A DNA stretch of 64,000 nt from Phytohabitans maris (GTDB taxonomy: Bacteria > Actinomycetota > Actinomycetes > Mycobacteriales > Micromonosporaceae), in NCBI RefSeq assembly GCF_031085175.1, contig NZ_JAVHUY010000020.1:1-64000 (forward strand). Reading direction: 5' to 3'. How positions within the stretch are numbered: position 1 is the stretch's first letter; every line of letters starts with the position of its first letter. A program made the position numbers and the translations under genes. The notes beneath the pieces were generated by a model that was not told the origin of the DNA, did no database searches, and saw only the letters and a list, made by a program, of their open reading frames with translations. This document shows, in pieces, positions 43,805 to 52,102 of the stretch.

Positions 43805-45034
43805 GTGGTGACCCAGTGGATCGGCCGGCTCTTCGACGAGCGGGCCTGGCCGGCGCGCCTGACGCTGCTGCTCGTGTTGACCGTCGGCTATCTGGTGCTG
43901 CTGCGCGCCCCCGCACCGCCGCCGACCATGGCCGACTGGGTGATCGCCCTCGCCGCCGTGGGGCTGAGCGCGGGCGGCGGGCGGTGGCCGCTGGCGACCT
44001 CCGTCGCGCAGTCCGGGCTGCTCATGCTGGCGTACGAGGTGGGCAACAACGCCGCCGTCGTCGTGAAGATCGCGGCGGCCGTCGCCCTCTTCGAGCTCGC
44101 CATGCGCCGCTCCGGCTGGCAGGTGCTGGTCGGCGCGCTCGCTCCGGCGACCGTCTACGTCCTGCACCCGAGCGACGGCCTGCCCTCCCTGCTGTACCGG
44201 GCCGCGGTCATGGTCGGCGCGCCGGTGCTGATCGGCGCGTACATCCGCTCGGTGCGCCAGACCGCCGCCCAGGCGCAGCAGCGGGTGGCCGAGGAGCAGC
44301 GGCGCCGCCTCTCCGAGACGCGGGCCGCGCGGGCCACCGAGCGTACGGCGATCGCCCGCGAGCTGCACGACGTCGTCGCCCACCACGTCGCCTCGATCGT
44401 GCTGCGGGTCGGCGTCGCGCGGCACGTGCTGCCGACCGACGACCCCAGCGTGCGCGAGGTGCTCGACGACGTTCACGGCAGCGGCACCGCCACGCTGTCG
44501 GCCCTGCGCCGGCTGGTCACCGTGCTGCGCGACCCGGAGGTGGGCGACACCCCGCCGTTCGTGGAGCCGGGCGAGCTGCACGCCGCGCTCGACGAGGTGG
44601 TGCAGCGCGGCCGCCAGGTGGGGCTCGACATCGCGTCCTCGGTCGACCCCGCGGTGGGTGGGCTCGATCCGGTACGCGGGCTCGCCGTCCTGCGCCTCAC
44701 CCAGGAGGGCCTCACGAACGTGGCGAAGCACGCCGGTACCGCCGCCCACGCCGAGGTCTCCATGCGCCTCACGCCCGACGACGCGGTGCTGCTGGAGATC
44801 GTCGACGACGGTGGCGCCAGCCCGCCGGCCCTCCCCACCGCCGGCGGCGCCCCCGGCCACGGGCTGGTCGGCATGCGGGAGCGGGTCGAGCTGCTCGGCG
44901 GCTCGCTGTCGGTGGGACGCGCGGGGCGGGGGTGGCGCCTGTCGGCCCTGCTCCCCTCGGCCACGCCACCGGTCACCGCCCGCACCACGAAGACCTGCCA
45001 CCAGAAGCCGGCACCGGTGGAGGCCCGAGCGTGA
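43805..45034 (+). CDS. Sensor histidine kinase (NarL-type, multi-TM)
   Basis: A 409-residue membrane kinase. It starts at GTG 43805 (a second GTG follows directly). Four or five helices fill about residues 15-140 (LTLLLVLTVGYLVLL, ALAAVGLSAGGG). The HisKA_3 segment has His in ARELHDVVAHHVAS, and the ATPase domain carries LTNVAKHAGT and GHGLVGMRERVELLGG. The kinase core is conventional; the membrane block is the likely sensor. The C-terminal 25 residues after the G2 region are basic and unstructured. Coupled to the regulator by GTGA overlap. Confidence 0.92.
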   Translation: MVTQWIGRLFDERAWPARLTLLLVLTVGYLVLLRAPAPPPTMADWVIALAAVGLSAGGGRWPLATSVAQSGLLMLAYEVGNNAAVVVKIAAAVALFELAMRRSGWQVLVGALAPATVYVLHPSDGLPSLLYRAAVMVGAPVLIGAYIRSVRQTAAQAQQRVAEEQRRRLSETRAARATERTAIARELHDVVAHHVASIVLRVGVARHVLPTDDPSVREVLDDVHGSGTATLSALRRLVTVLRDPEVGDTPPFVEPGELHAALDEVVQRGRQVGLDIASSVDPAVGGLDPVRGLAVLRLTQEGLTNVAKHAGTAAHAEVSMRLTPDDAVLLEIVDDGGASPPALPTAGGAPGHGLVGMRERVELLGGSLSVGRAGRGWRLSALLPSATPPVTARTTKTCHQKPAPVEARA

Positions 45035-45678
45035 TCCGGGTGCTGCTCGCCGACGACCAGCACCTGGTCCGCGCCGGGCTGCGCATGCTCTGCGCCGCGG
45101 CACCCGACCTGGAGGTGGTGGGCGAGGCCGACAACGGCGCCGACGCCGTACGCCTCGCCGACCAGGTGCTGCCCGACGTCATCCTGATGGACCTGCGGAT
45201 GCCGGGCGTCGACGGCATCACCGCCACCGCACGGGTCCTCGCCGCCCGCCCGGCCGTACGGGTGGTCGTGCTCACCACGTTCGACGACGACGACCACCTC
45301 TACCCGGCCCTGGCCGCCGGCGCCTGCGGCTTCCTGGTCAAGGACGCCGCCCCCGAGGACCTGCTGGACGGGGTGCGCCGGGCGGCCGCGGGCGACTCTC
45401 CGTTCAGCCCGGCCGTGCTGCGCCGCCTCGTCGCGTCCGCGGTGCACAGCCGTTCCGCGCCCGCGTACCCGGCCCGGCCGGACTTCGGGCTCACACCGCG
45501 GGAGACCGAGGTGCTCGCCCTGGTCGGCGAGGGCCTGTCGAACGGCGAGATCGCGGAGCGCCTCCACCTCGGGGTCACCACGGTGAAGACGCACATCGCG
45601 AGCCTCATGACCAAGACCGGGACACCCAACCGGGTACGCCTGGCGGTGCTGGCCGTCCAATCAGGAGTGACGGCTTAG
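45031..45678 (+). CDS. Response regulator, NarL/LuxR family
   Basis: A 215-residue regulator and cognate partner of the preceding kinase. REC: DD at residues 8-9, phosphoacceptor Asp54 in LMDLRMPGVDG, Lys in FLVKDAA. LuxR HTH at about 150-205 (LTPRETEVLALVGEGLSNGEI, then VTTVKTHIASLMTK). It ends right at a family A palindrome. The regulated genes are not adjacent in an obvious way; the convergent erm gene is not an expected target. Confidence 0.95.
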   Translation: MIRVLLADDQHLVRAGLRMLCAAAPDLEVVGEADNGADAVRLADQVLPDVILMDLRMPGVDGITATARVLAARPAVRVVVLTTFDDDDHLYPALAAGACGFLVKDAAPEDLLDGVRRAAAGDSPFSPAVLRRLVASAVHSRSAPAYPARPDFGLTPRETEVLALVGEGLSNGEIAERLHLGVTTVKTHIASLMTKTGTPNRVRLAVLAVQSGVTA

Positions 45679-45737
45679 CCGGTGATCGAAGCTCCCTTCA
45701 CGTCGCTAGAACGGCATGAAGGGAGCTTCGATCACGG
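45679..45737. repeat. Palindromic repeat family A, copy 3
   Basis: A 59-bp palindrome with arms CCGGTGATCGAAGCTCCCTT and its complement ending at 45737, and central GTCGCTAGAACGGC. It starts one base after the response-regulator stop and lies before the convergent erm gene. Confidence 0.85.
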
Positions 45738-45776
45738 GGGGGGGCGAAGGTCACGGGCGGGAGGCGGGGGCGAGGG

Positions 45777-46589
45777 TTACGGGCGGGGGGCCTGCAGCAG
45801 GCGGAAGAGGAGCAGCCACTGCTCCGGCCACACGTGACCGACCACAGTGGATGCCTCCAGCCGCGCCGCCCGGAAGGCCCCGTCCACCCGGCGAGCTGGG
45901 TACCGCCGGCGCAGTGAGGCGTGCAGCGAGCCGCCCACGCCGCCGAAGCCGAGGTCCACAAAGGACTGGTAGGCGGCCATCCGCCCGGCGGGCACGAGCG
46001 GCACCGGTCGCCGTTCCAGCCGCAGGATGCCGGAGTCGACGCGGGGCACCGGCCGGAAGGCCCGCCGCGGGATGCGCCCGGACAGTCCCCAGTGGAACTC
46101 CGGCCACGTCGACACGGTCAGCCGGCTCCACCGTCCATAGTCGCCGGTGCGCTTGCGCGCGTACTCCAGCTGGGTCACCAGCGTCGCCGCGGTGAGCGCA
46201 GGCGCCCGCAGGCACCACTGCACGATGGGTGCGGTGAGCGCGTACGGGATGTTGCCCACCACCGCGAACGGCTCGCGGGGCGCCCGGGCGGTCAGGAAGT
46301 CCTGGTGCCGTACGGCCACGTTCTCCGGTACCGCCAGGGTGGTGGCGAGAGCGGGGTCGACCTCGTACGCCACGACCCGCCCGGCCACCTTGGCCAGCCG
46401 CCGGGTGAGCCGCCCGTCGCCGGCGCCCACCTCCAGTACCAGGTCGCCGCGGCCCGGATCGGCGGCCCGTACCACGCGGTCCAGCTCGTCCGGGTCGTGC
46501 AGGAACGTCTGCGACAGCACGCGGCGGCTGCGGTCGCGCTCGTTGTGGATTCGTTGGGTATTGCGGCTTGATCGGGTGTTGTGCGCCAC
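45777..46589 (-). CDS. erm: 23S rRNA (adenine-N6) methyltransferase, Erm family
   Basis: A 270-residue enzyme that methylates A2058 of 23S rRNA and blocks macrolide, lincosamide and streptogramin B binding. The N-terminal basic arm (HNTRSSRNTQRIHNERDR) leads to LSQTFLHD, the SAM site LEVGAGDGRL (53-61), VAYEVDP and the catalytic NIPY (113-116). The C-terminal domain includes RRAFRPVPRVDSG, as in actinobacterial Erm proteins. GTG 46589 is chosen because GGGAGAGG precedes it and because the longer frame crosses the stem-loops of the leader. A leader peptide and two hairpins upstream suggest drug-inducible attenuation. Confidence 0.95.
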   Translation of the reverse strand: MAHNTRSSRNTQRIHNERDRSRRVLSQTFLHDPDELDRVVRAADPGRGDLVLEVGAGDGRLTRRLAKVAGRVVAYEVDPALATTLAVPENVAVRHQDFLTARAPREPFAVVGNIPYALTAPIVQWCLRAPALTAATLVTQLEYARKRTGDYGRWSRLTVSTWPEFHWGLSGRIPRRAFRPVPRVDSGILRLERRPVPLVPAGRMAAYQSFVDLGFGGVGGSLHASLRRRYPARRVDGAFRAARLEASTVVGHVWPEQWLLLFRLLQAPRP

Positions 46590-46740
46590 TGCCGGCGTCC
46601 TCTCCCACCGGCCCACGAGCGGGCCGGCATACGCGGACAGGCCGGCGCGAAGGCTTGAGCGCGCGCGAAAGCGAGGCCTGTCCGAGACGATTCGGGGACT
46701 CGGAGGGCCCTGGAAGAGAACGCGGAGTGGGTGTGCGGCG
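46590..46740 (-). promoter_or_regulatory. Attenuator-like stem-loops in the erm leader
   Basis: Between the leader peptide and erm, GACAGGCC (46636-46643) pairs with GGCCTGTC (46675-46682), extended by adjacent GC pairs. Nearer the gene, CCGGCCC (46608-46614) pairs with GGGCCGG (46621-46627), directly upstream of the GGGAGAGG ribosome site. Such structures can hide a ribosome site or stop transcription until a ribosome stalls in the leader. The exact switching fold is inferred, not shown. Confidence 0.6.
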
Positions 46741-46839
46741 TCAGCCCAGGGCCGGACGCACCGGCCGGGGCCTGACAACCGAGGTGAGACCCCACGCACC
46801 CGTCCGGGCGGGGGTCATGTTGGTCAGGGCGTGTGCCAT
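46741..46839 (-). CDS. Putative erm leader peptide (32 aa)
   Basis: A short open frame on the erm strand, from ATG 46839 to TGA 46741; an inner ATG at 46818 would give 25 residues. The product begins MAHALTNMTPARTG and ends in VVRPRPVRPALG. Macrolide-responsive leader peptides often contain an Arg/Lys-X-Arg/Lys motif at which drug-bound ribosomes stall; RPR (residues 23-25) fits this. It ends about 150 bases before erm. Translation is not proven, but position, length and motif all agree. Confidence 0.6.
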   Translation of the reverse strand: MAHALTNMTPARTGAWGLTSVVRPRPVRPALG

Positions 46840-46917
46840 GGCGACAACGCTAGCGCGATCGCGACGCGAGGTGTATCGGATTTCCGCCAGCCCGCTCCTG
46901 TCCTGCATGAGAGAACC

Positions 46918-49431
46918 TCACCAACCGGCGCCGAAGCAGACCAGCGGCGCCAGGTCCTCCTCGGCCTTCGCCGCGCTCTCGATGGCGGCCGCCAGCGCGG
47001 CGGCCGGTGACTGCCCGTCTCGCAGCGCCGCGTGGTGGGCCGGACCGACCTGGTAAGCGACCGCGTCGGCGATCCGCGCGACGCCGGCCACGACACTCCC
47101 CGCGCCGCCGTGCAGCAGCGCGGCGGTCATCCCCAGCGTCTCCTCGCCCGGTCGCGGCCGGGCGAGGCCCAGCTCGCACGCCGACAGCACGATGTGCGCC
47201 GGCAGCCGCGGCAGCTGGTGCAGCTCGTGGCCGAAGAGCGGCCCGTCCGCCAGCTCCAGGTGTGAGAAGAGCGGGTTGTCCGGCTCGTGCACGCCGTGCG
47301 CGGCCACGTGCAGTACGTCGGCGGAGCGCACCGCGTCCCGTACCCCGGCGGTGGTGGACTCCGTCGGCGACCGCGCCGACCACACCTCCGCGACCAGCCG
47401 CACCTCCTCCGCGGCCCGGGCCACCCGCGGCCCCGCGGCCAGCGCCAGCGTGGGCCGCGACGGCAGCACGGCCCGGTCACGGGCGGCCAGCCACGCGGTC
47501 GCGGACGGCACGACCGCCAGCGGGCGCCCGCGCAGCGCCGGCAGGAGCGTCCACGGTACGGCCACGAGCCCGGCCGCCGGCGCCAGCAGCAGCGGGCCCT
47601 CGGCGAGGTGCCGGCGCAGCGGGTGCCACAGCAGCTCGTCGAGGCGGTGCAGGGAGCGGCGGCTGGCCGCGCGCACGCTGACCCGCATCGGCTCGGGCAG
47701 GTTGAGCGTGGCGAGCGCGTCGAGGTCGGCACGGACCCGGTGCAGCAGCTCGACGGCGGGCGCCGCCGGGCCGAGGTCGATCAACGCGCGGCGGCGCGGC
47801 CCGGCCACGAGCGCGTGCAGCCGGCCGCCGGAGAGCAGGTGCGCCACGTACGTCGCGTCGGCCACGCCCAGCCTGTCCTGCACGTCGCCGAGCGGGGCGG
47901 GCGCGAGTGTCTGCCCCGGCCCCGGCGTGTACCAGGAGCGCTGCCGGATCAGCCGCTCGAGCTGGGCGCAGCGGGCGCGCAGACCGGGTGCGGGCTGGCC
48001 GGCGAGCACGGCGCCGCGCAGCTCGACGCGGAGGTGACGCAGCTCCTCCAGCATCGAGGCGGCCTCCGGATCGGCCGGCGGCACCACCGGCGGCAGCCGG
48101 GTGGAGAGCGCCCGGGCCCGCTCGGCCCAGCCGAAGACGGTCGCCGGCCGGCCGGAGGCCAGCGCGCGGGCGAGCCCCTGCTCGGCGAGGTGACGGCCGT
48201 GGCCGCTCACCGCGGTCTGCAGGTCGAGGCTGCCGAACGAGGCCTGGTAGCGGTGCAGGTCGGCCAGCGCCGCCCGCAGCTCGGCGTCGGCCCGCCCCGG
48301 CTCCCCTTCGGCGTCAGCGAGCCCGGCGCGCACCGAGCGGGCGGCCAGCCGGGTGGCGATCGGGTCGTCGCGGCGCAGCCGGATCGCACCGCCGGCCGCC
48401 GCCCGGATCCCCTCGACGCTCCCTTGTGGACGGACGGCGAGCAGCGCCGCCACACCGGTCAGCGTGGCCCGGCGCGCGTCGTCGTCGAGGCCGGCCGCGG
48501 CGAGCCCGGTGGCGACCCGGGCGGCGTCTTCGGCCGCGCCCCGCACCCGCTGCCCCCGCCCGACCGCCGCCGCGACGGCCACGTGCTCGGCGAGCAGCGC
48601 CCAGGCGTCGGCGCCGCGGGCCACGAAACGGCGCCGGGCCCGCTCGGCCAGGCGCCGCGCGTCGGCGTAGCGCTCTTCGAGCAGGGCGACCTGGGCCCGG
48701 GCCAGCTCCGCCTCGGCCTGGTCCTGCGGCGCCTTGGCCCCGCGGAAGAGCTCGACGGCGTGCGCGAGGTCGTCGTCCGCCTCGCGCCACAGGCCGGCGG
48801 CGAGCAGCACCTGGGCGCGGTCGATGTGGCAGACCGCCGCGTACGTCGGGGACTCGCCGGCCAGCGTGGCCCACACCGCGTCCATCTCGCGCAGCGCCTG
48901 CGGCAACGCGCCGGACAGCAGCGACAGGTAGCCGAGGTTGTGTGACGCCTTGGCGGCCAGCATGCCCAGCTCGTGCCGGCCGGCGACCTCGACGCAGCGG
49001 CGAAAGTCGGCGCGGGCCGCGGCCAGCACGCCGCGCTGCATGTGCAGGATGCCGCGGTTGAGCAGGGGGCGGCAGATGTCTTCCGGCACCGACTCGTCGA
49101 GCAGGCCCACCGCCGCGTCGAGCGCCGCGAGCGCGTCACCCGACCGGCCGGCCCGCATGTAGAGCAGGCCGCGCTGCGCGGCGACCATGCCCCGTAGCCG
49201 CTGCGGCAGGTCGGGCACCTCGTCGGCCTCGGCGAGCAGGCGCAGCCCCGCGTCGAGGCTGCGCGCCTCGGCCTGGTGGTAGGCGAGGCTGATCAGGATC
49301 CGGGCGCGCAGCTCGGGGTCGGGGCCGCTGCCCAGCGCGGCCCGCAGCAGCCGCCGAGCCGCGGCGTGCCGTCCGTGCTCGGTCTCCCGAACGGACTGGG
49401 CGTGCAGCTCGGCGGCACTGGCGACGGACAC
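46918..49431 (-). CDS. CHAT-domain (caspase-like) protease with TPR repeats
   Basis: An 837-residue protein. Residues 1 to about 450 form at least eight helical TPR-like repeats (RLLRAALGSGPDPELRARI, AALDAAVGLLDESVPEDICR). The C-terminal CHAT domain (about 540-837) has the caspase/separase-type His-Cys pair: His712 in LHVAAHGVHEPDNPLFS and Cys752 in IVLSACELGL. CHAT proteases are activated through their TPR part in response to a signal and cut partner proteins. It is the last gene of a unit with a subtilase, a small protein and a sigma factor (gaps 80, 16 and overlap), which suggests a proteolytic cascade. Start GTG 49431. Confidence 0.9.
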   Translation of the reverse strand: MSVASAAELHAQSVRETEHGRHAAARRLLRAALGSGPDPELRARILISLAYHQAEARSLDAGLRLLAEADEVPDLPQRLRGMVAAQRGLLYMRAGRSGDALAALDAAVGLLDESVPEDICRPLLNRGILHMQRGVLAAARADFRRCVEVAGRHELGMLAAKASHNLGYLSLLSGALPQALREMDAVWATLAGESPTYAAVCHIDRAQVLLAAGLWREADDDLAHAVELFRGAKAPQDQAEAELARAQVALLEERYADARRLAERARRRFVARGADAWALLAEHVAVAAAVGRGQRVRGAAEDAARVATGLAAAGLDDDARRATLTGVAALLAVRPQGSVEGIRAAAGGAIRLRRDDPIATRLAARSVRAGLADAEGEPGRADAELRAALADLHRYQASFGSLDLQTAVSGHGRHLAEQGLARALASGRPATVFGWAERARALSTRLPPVVPPADPEAASMLEELRHLRVELRGAVLAGQPAPGLRARCAQLERLIRQRSWYTPGPGQTLAPAPLGDVQDRLGVADATYVAHLLSGGRLHALVAGPRRRALIDLGPAAPAVELLHRVRADLDALATLNLPEPMRVSVRAASRRSLHRLDELLWHPLRRHLAEGPLLLAPAAGLVAVPWTLLPALRGRPLAVVPSATAWLAARDRAVLPSRPTLALAAGPRVARAAEEVRLVAEVWSARSPTESTTAGVRDAVRSADVLHVAAHGVHEPDNPLFSHLELADGPLFGHELHQLPRLPAHIVLSACELGLARPRPGEETLGMTAALLHGGAGSVVAGVARIADAVAYQVGPAHHAALRDGQSPAAALAAAIESAAKAEEDLAPLVCFGAGW

Positions 49432-49511
49432 GCCCCATCATGGCACGGCGGCCCGCGACCCCGTCTCGACCGATACTCCAGCGGCGGCGCTCCGTTTGCC
49501 GCCGCCACCCG

Positions 49512-51026
49512 TTACGGCTGCGGCCGCAGCGCCTCGATCGCCCGCTGCATCCGCTTGACCGGGTCGCTCTCGGTCATCAGCAGCGAACCCACACCGTTGG
49601 ACGCGATCAGCGCCTTGGCGATCCGGCCGGCGAGGATCGGCGCCGCGAACGAGGTGCCGCTGGAGATCGCGAACCCGCCGCCGAAGTCGTCCGGGTCGAT
49701 GTTTTCCCGGCTCCGCCCGTGGAACGGGTCGGGGTACGCCGCGCCGGCGCCCATCGCGTGGTCGAACCTCGGCATCGTGCTCACCACAGCGGCACCCGGC
49801 TCCCAGTGGCGCACCCACGAGCCGGTGTTGCTGAAGAGCGCGATCGAGCCGTTGGGGTTGAGCGCGCCCACGCTGGAGACCGGTACGGCCGGCGCGTCGA
49901 CGCCCTGCGGCGGCTCGGCGTACGCCGCGGGGAACATCGGCCGCGCGGTGGCGTCGTTGCCGGCGGCGGCCACCACCGCGACGCCGAGCTCGGCGAGCTC
50001 GCGGACCTCCTCGTAGAGCAGCGACATGTACGCGTCGTCGTCCGGCGACTCGTGGTAGAAGCCCAGCGAGAGCGAGATCACGTCGATCGCCTGGCCGCCC
50101 GCCTCCCCCGCGGCGGCCTTGCGGGCCAGCTCGCGAAGCGTCTGGAGCGCCGCGAGCAGCTCGGACTCGACGATCACGCCGTCGGAGTGGATCACCCGTA
50201 CCGGGAGGATGTCGGCGTCCGGGCAGGCCTGCCGGACCAGGCCGCAGATGAACGTGCCGTGCCCGGCGAGCGGGTCGCGCATCCCGTCGAGCGGGCCGGT
50301 CACGTCGCCCGTCGTGTCCAGCGCGGTGCCGTCGTCGCCGACGAGCGCGCTGATCGGGTCGAGCAGCCCTTCGGCGAACCAGGGGTGGTCGCCGCAACCG
50401 GTGTCGAGCACGGCCACCACCGGCCGCCGCGGGGTCACCGTCGCCTGGCGCAGCGGGGTCGGCAGGACCAGGTTGACCGGCTGGGTGGCGCCGAAACCGA
50501 GCATCCCGTACTGCGCGATCGGCCCGCCGAACGCCGAGTGGAACGGGAAGGCGGAGTGGAACGGGAACGCCGAATGGAACGGGAACGCGGAGTGGAACGG
50601 GAAGGCCGAGTGGAACGGGCTCCCCGTGATCGGCGAGCTCGTCGCGAACATGAGGTGGTCGAGGCCGAGGCCCAGAGCGCGCGAACGGGCCGCGTCCTTC
50701 GACCGGGCCGCCTGCAGCACCCGCCACGCGTCGGGAGTGGCCGGGCCACCGTTGCCGGGTGAGACGCGCACGCAGCGGCCGCCCGCGGGCGGGTCGTCGA
50801 GCTGGAGCTGGAGCCCGGCACCGACCTCGTTGAAGAGGCGCCGGTGGTCACCTCCGCCCGGGCGCATCAGCAGCCGGTTGGCGACGTAGACAGTGGACTG
50901 GAGCCGCTGGTCGGGCAGCACCTGGGCCGAGACGGGATCGAGCGCTCGGGCGCCGTGTGCTGCCAGGAGACCGGCCGGCGGTGTCGGGACGTGCTTGTCT
51001 GCGGTGGCCACGATGAAACTCCCCAC
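49512..51026 (-). CDS. S8 subtilisin-like protease with PFHSAF tandem repeat
   Basis: A 504-residue subtilase. Triad: Asp208 (VAVLDTGCGDHPWF), His256 (AGHGTFICGL), Ser459 (SSGTSFAAPILAG); oxyanion Asn357 (AAAGNDAT). There is no signal peptide, so it is probably cytosolic, unlike the subtilase at 1897. The N-terminal 200 residues look like a prodomain; it holds five exact PFHSAF hexapeptides (137-166) directly before the catalytic domain, where autocleavage would occur. It follows a small unknown gene by 16 bp and precedes the CHAT gene by 80 bp. This layout suggests a zymogen that the CHAT protease could cut. Confidence 0.92.
   Translation of the reverse strand: MGSFIVATADKHVPTPPAGLLAAHGARALDPVSAQVLPDQRLQSTVYVANRLLMRPGGGDHRRLFNEVGAGLQLQLDDPPAGGRCVRVSPGNGGPATPDAWRVLQAARSKDAARSRALGLGLDHLMFATSSPITGSPFHSAFPFHSAFPFHSAFPFHSAFPFHSAFGGPIAQYGMLGFGATQPVNLVLPTPLRQATVTPRRPVVAVLDTGCGDHPWFAEGLLDPISALVGDDGTALDTTGDVTGPLDGMRDPLAGHGTFICGLVRQACPDADILPVRVIHSDGVIVESELLAALQTLRELARKAAAGEAGGQAIDVISLSLGFYHESPDDDAYMSLLYEEVRELAELGVAVVAAAGNDATARPMFPAAYAEPPQGVDAPAVPVSSVGALNPNGSIALFSNTGSWVRHWEPGAAVVSTMPRFDHAMGAGAAYPDPFHGRSRENIDPDDFGGGFAISSGTSFAAPILAGRIAKALIASNGVGSLLMTESDPVKRMQRAIEALRPQP
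50529..50618 (-). repeat. 18-bp tandem repeat, five units, within the subtilase gene
   Basis: Five in-frame 18-bp units encode PFHSAF five times. The units differ at third positions (for example GGGAAGGCGG against GGGAACGCCG), so the amino-acid sequence rather than the DNA appears to be kept. Confidence 0.95.
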
Positions 51027-51042
51027 GAAAAGAGGTCTGGGG

Positions 51043-51501
51043 CTAAAGCTGGACCGGCGGCGTCACCACCGGGCGGTGCAGGGGTACCGTCGCCCCGGAC
51101 GTCGGATGGATCATGATTTGCACCAGGCCGGACGGCACCTCCGCGAAGGCGAACCGCCCGTCGACGTCGGCCTGGGTCTCGTGCACACCTCGCGGGGTGC
51201 GCAGCTCGACCCGAAGGGCCCCGCCTGGTGCGATCCAACCGTCGATCCGGTGCCGCTGCGGTCCCGAATCCGACACGGTCACCATCACAGTGAGGCTTTC
51301 CGCCGAAAAGGTGACCGTCGACGCGGTCTCCGGGCCACGCGCGCCGACCGGCTGGAGGGTCTCCTGCAGCCGCATGAGCTCGAATTCCAAGTCTTCCAGC
51401 CCCAGCGTGAAGAGCACGCGGTCGGCGAGGTCAGCCGGCGGCGGGTCCAACGTGTCGTACATATCGTGGACCGCACGCAACAGCGTCAGGTCGTCAGTCA
51501 C
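51043..51501 (-). CDS. Unknown protein between sigma factor and subtilase genes
   Basis: A 152-residue protein. GTG 51501 overlaps the sigma stop by 8 bp (GTG 51510 is an alternative start). The N-terminal half is helical and acidic (LRAVHDMYDTLDPPPADLAD, LEFELMRLQETLQ). The C-terminal half is beta-rich (RHRIDGWIAPGGALRVELRT, then GRFAFAEVPSGLVQIMIHP), resembling the Ig-like regulatory domain of carboxypeptidase D. Its place directly after a sigma gene and its short size suggest a sigma-binding or scaffold role. No signal peptide or transmembrane helix. Function unknown. Confidence 0.8.
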   Translation of the reverse strand: MTDDLTLLRAVHDMYDTLDPPPADLADRVLFTLGLEDLEFELMRLQETLQPVGARGPETASTVTFSAESLTVMVTVSDSGPQRHRIDGWIAPGGALRVELRTPRGVHETQADVDGRFAFAEVPSGLVQIMIHPTSGATVPLHRPVVTPPVQL

Positions 51502-52102
51502 GCCGGTCACTCCACTCCGGATCGGCGGCCAGCAGGCCGCGTAGCTTTTCGAGGCAGCGCCCGCGGGTCGGCCCGATGCTGCCCACCGCGATCCCCAACT
51601 CGGTGGAGAGGGAGGCGTAGTCCGGCCGGTCTTCGAACGCGATCACGCGCAGCAGCCGCTGGCAACGCTCGGACAACTCCGCGATGTGGCGCCACAGTGT
51701 CCGCGCGGTGCGCTCGGCGAGCACGGTGCCGTCCGGCCCACCGACCGGGGGCAGGGCGGCGTCGAGCGTCTGCGGCTCGGCCACGTCTACCCGCTTGCCG
51801 GCCCGGGCCGTGCGCCACGCCTCGCGGCGCGCGGTGGTGGTCGTCCACCGGAGCACCGCCTGCGGGTCACGCACCGAGTCCACATTGCGCACCAACGCGA
51901 GCCAGGTCGTCTGCACCACGTCTTCGGCCGACTCGCGATCGAGCCCATATGCCCGGACAAGATGCCACAACACCGGCGTCAACAGCCGAACCAGGCGGTC
52001 GAGTGCCGCCCGGTCACCGGCCCGCCACGCGGCGAACTCCCGCGCGGCCACTTCCCAGGAGGCCGCTCCGACCCCGGTGTCGTCAGAGGTCGCCGACGTC
52101 AT
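51494..52102 (-). CDS. ECF-like RNA polymerase sigma factor
   Basis: A 202-residue sigma-70 family protein. ATG 52102 has a GGGAGGGGGG site. Region 2 (about residues 28-95): LVRLLTPVLWHLVRAYGLDR, ESAEDVVQTTWLALVRN, RWTTTTARREAWRTAR. Region 4 (about 135-190): LSERCQRLLRVIAFEDRPDY, LSTELGIAVGSIGPTRGRCL. It is the first gene of the protease unit. Sigma factors of this type with CHAT and S8 genes behind them recur in actinobacteria as far as I recall. It probably drives its own operon. No anti-sigma with a transmembrane helix is present. Confidence 0.9.
   Translation of the reverse strand: MTSATSDDTGVGAASWEVAAREFAAWRAGDRAALDRLVRLLTPVLWHLVRAYGLDRESAEDVVQTTWLALVRNVDSVRDPQAVLRWTTTTARREAWRTARAGKRVDVAEPQTLDAALPPVGGPDGTVLAERTARTLWRHIAELSERCQRLLRVIAFEDRPDYASLSTELGIAVGSIGPTRGRCLEKLRGLLAADPEWSDRRD

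Noticed and set aside
50529-50618. Regular repeats that could suggest a CRISPR array
   Set aside because: Units are contiguous 18-mers with no spacers, in frame within the subtilase gene.
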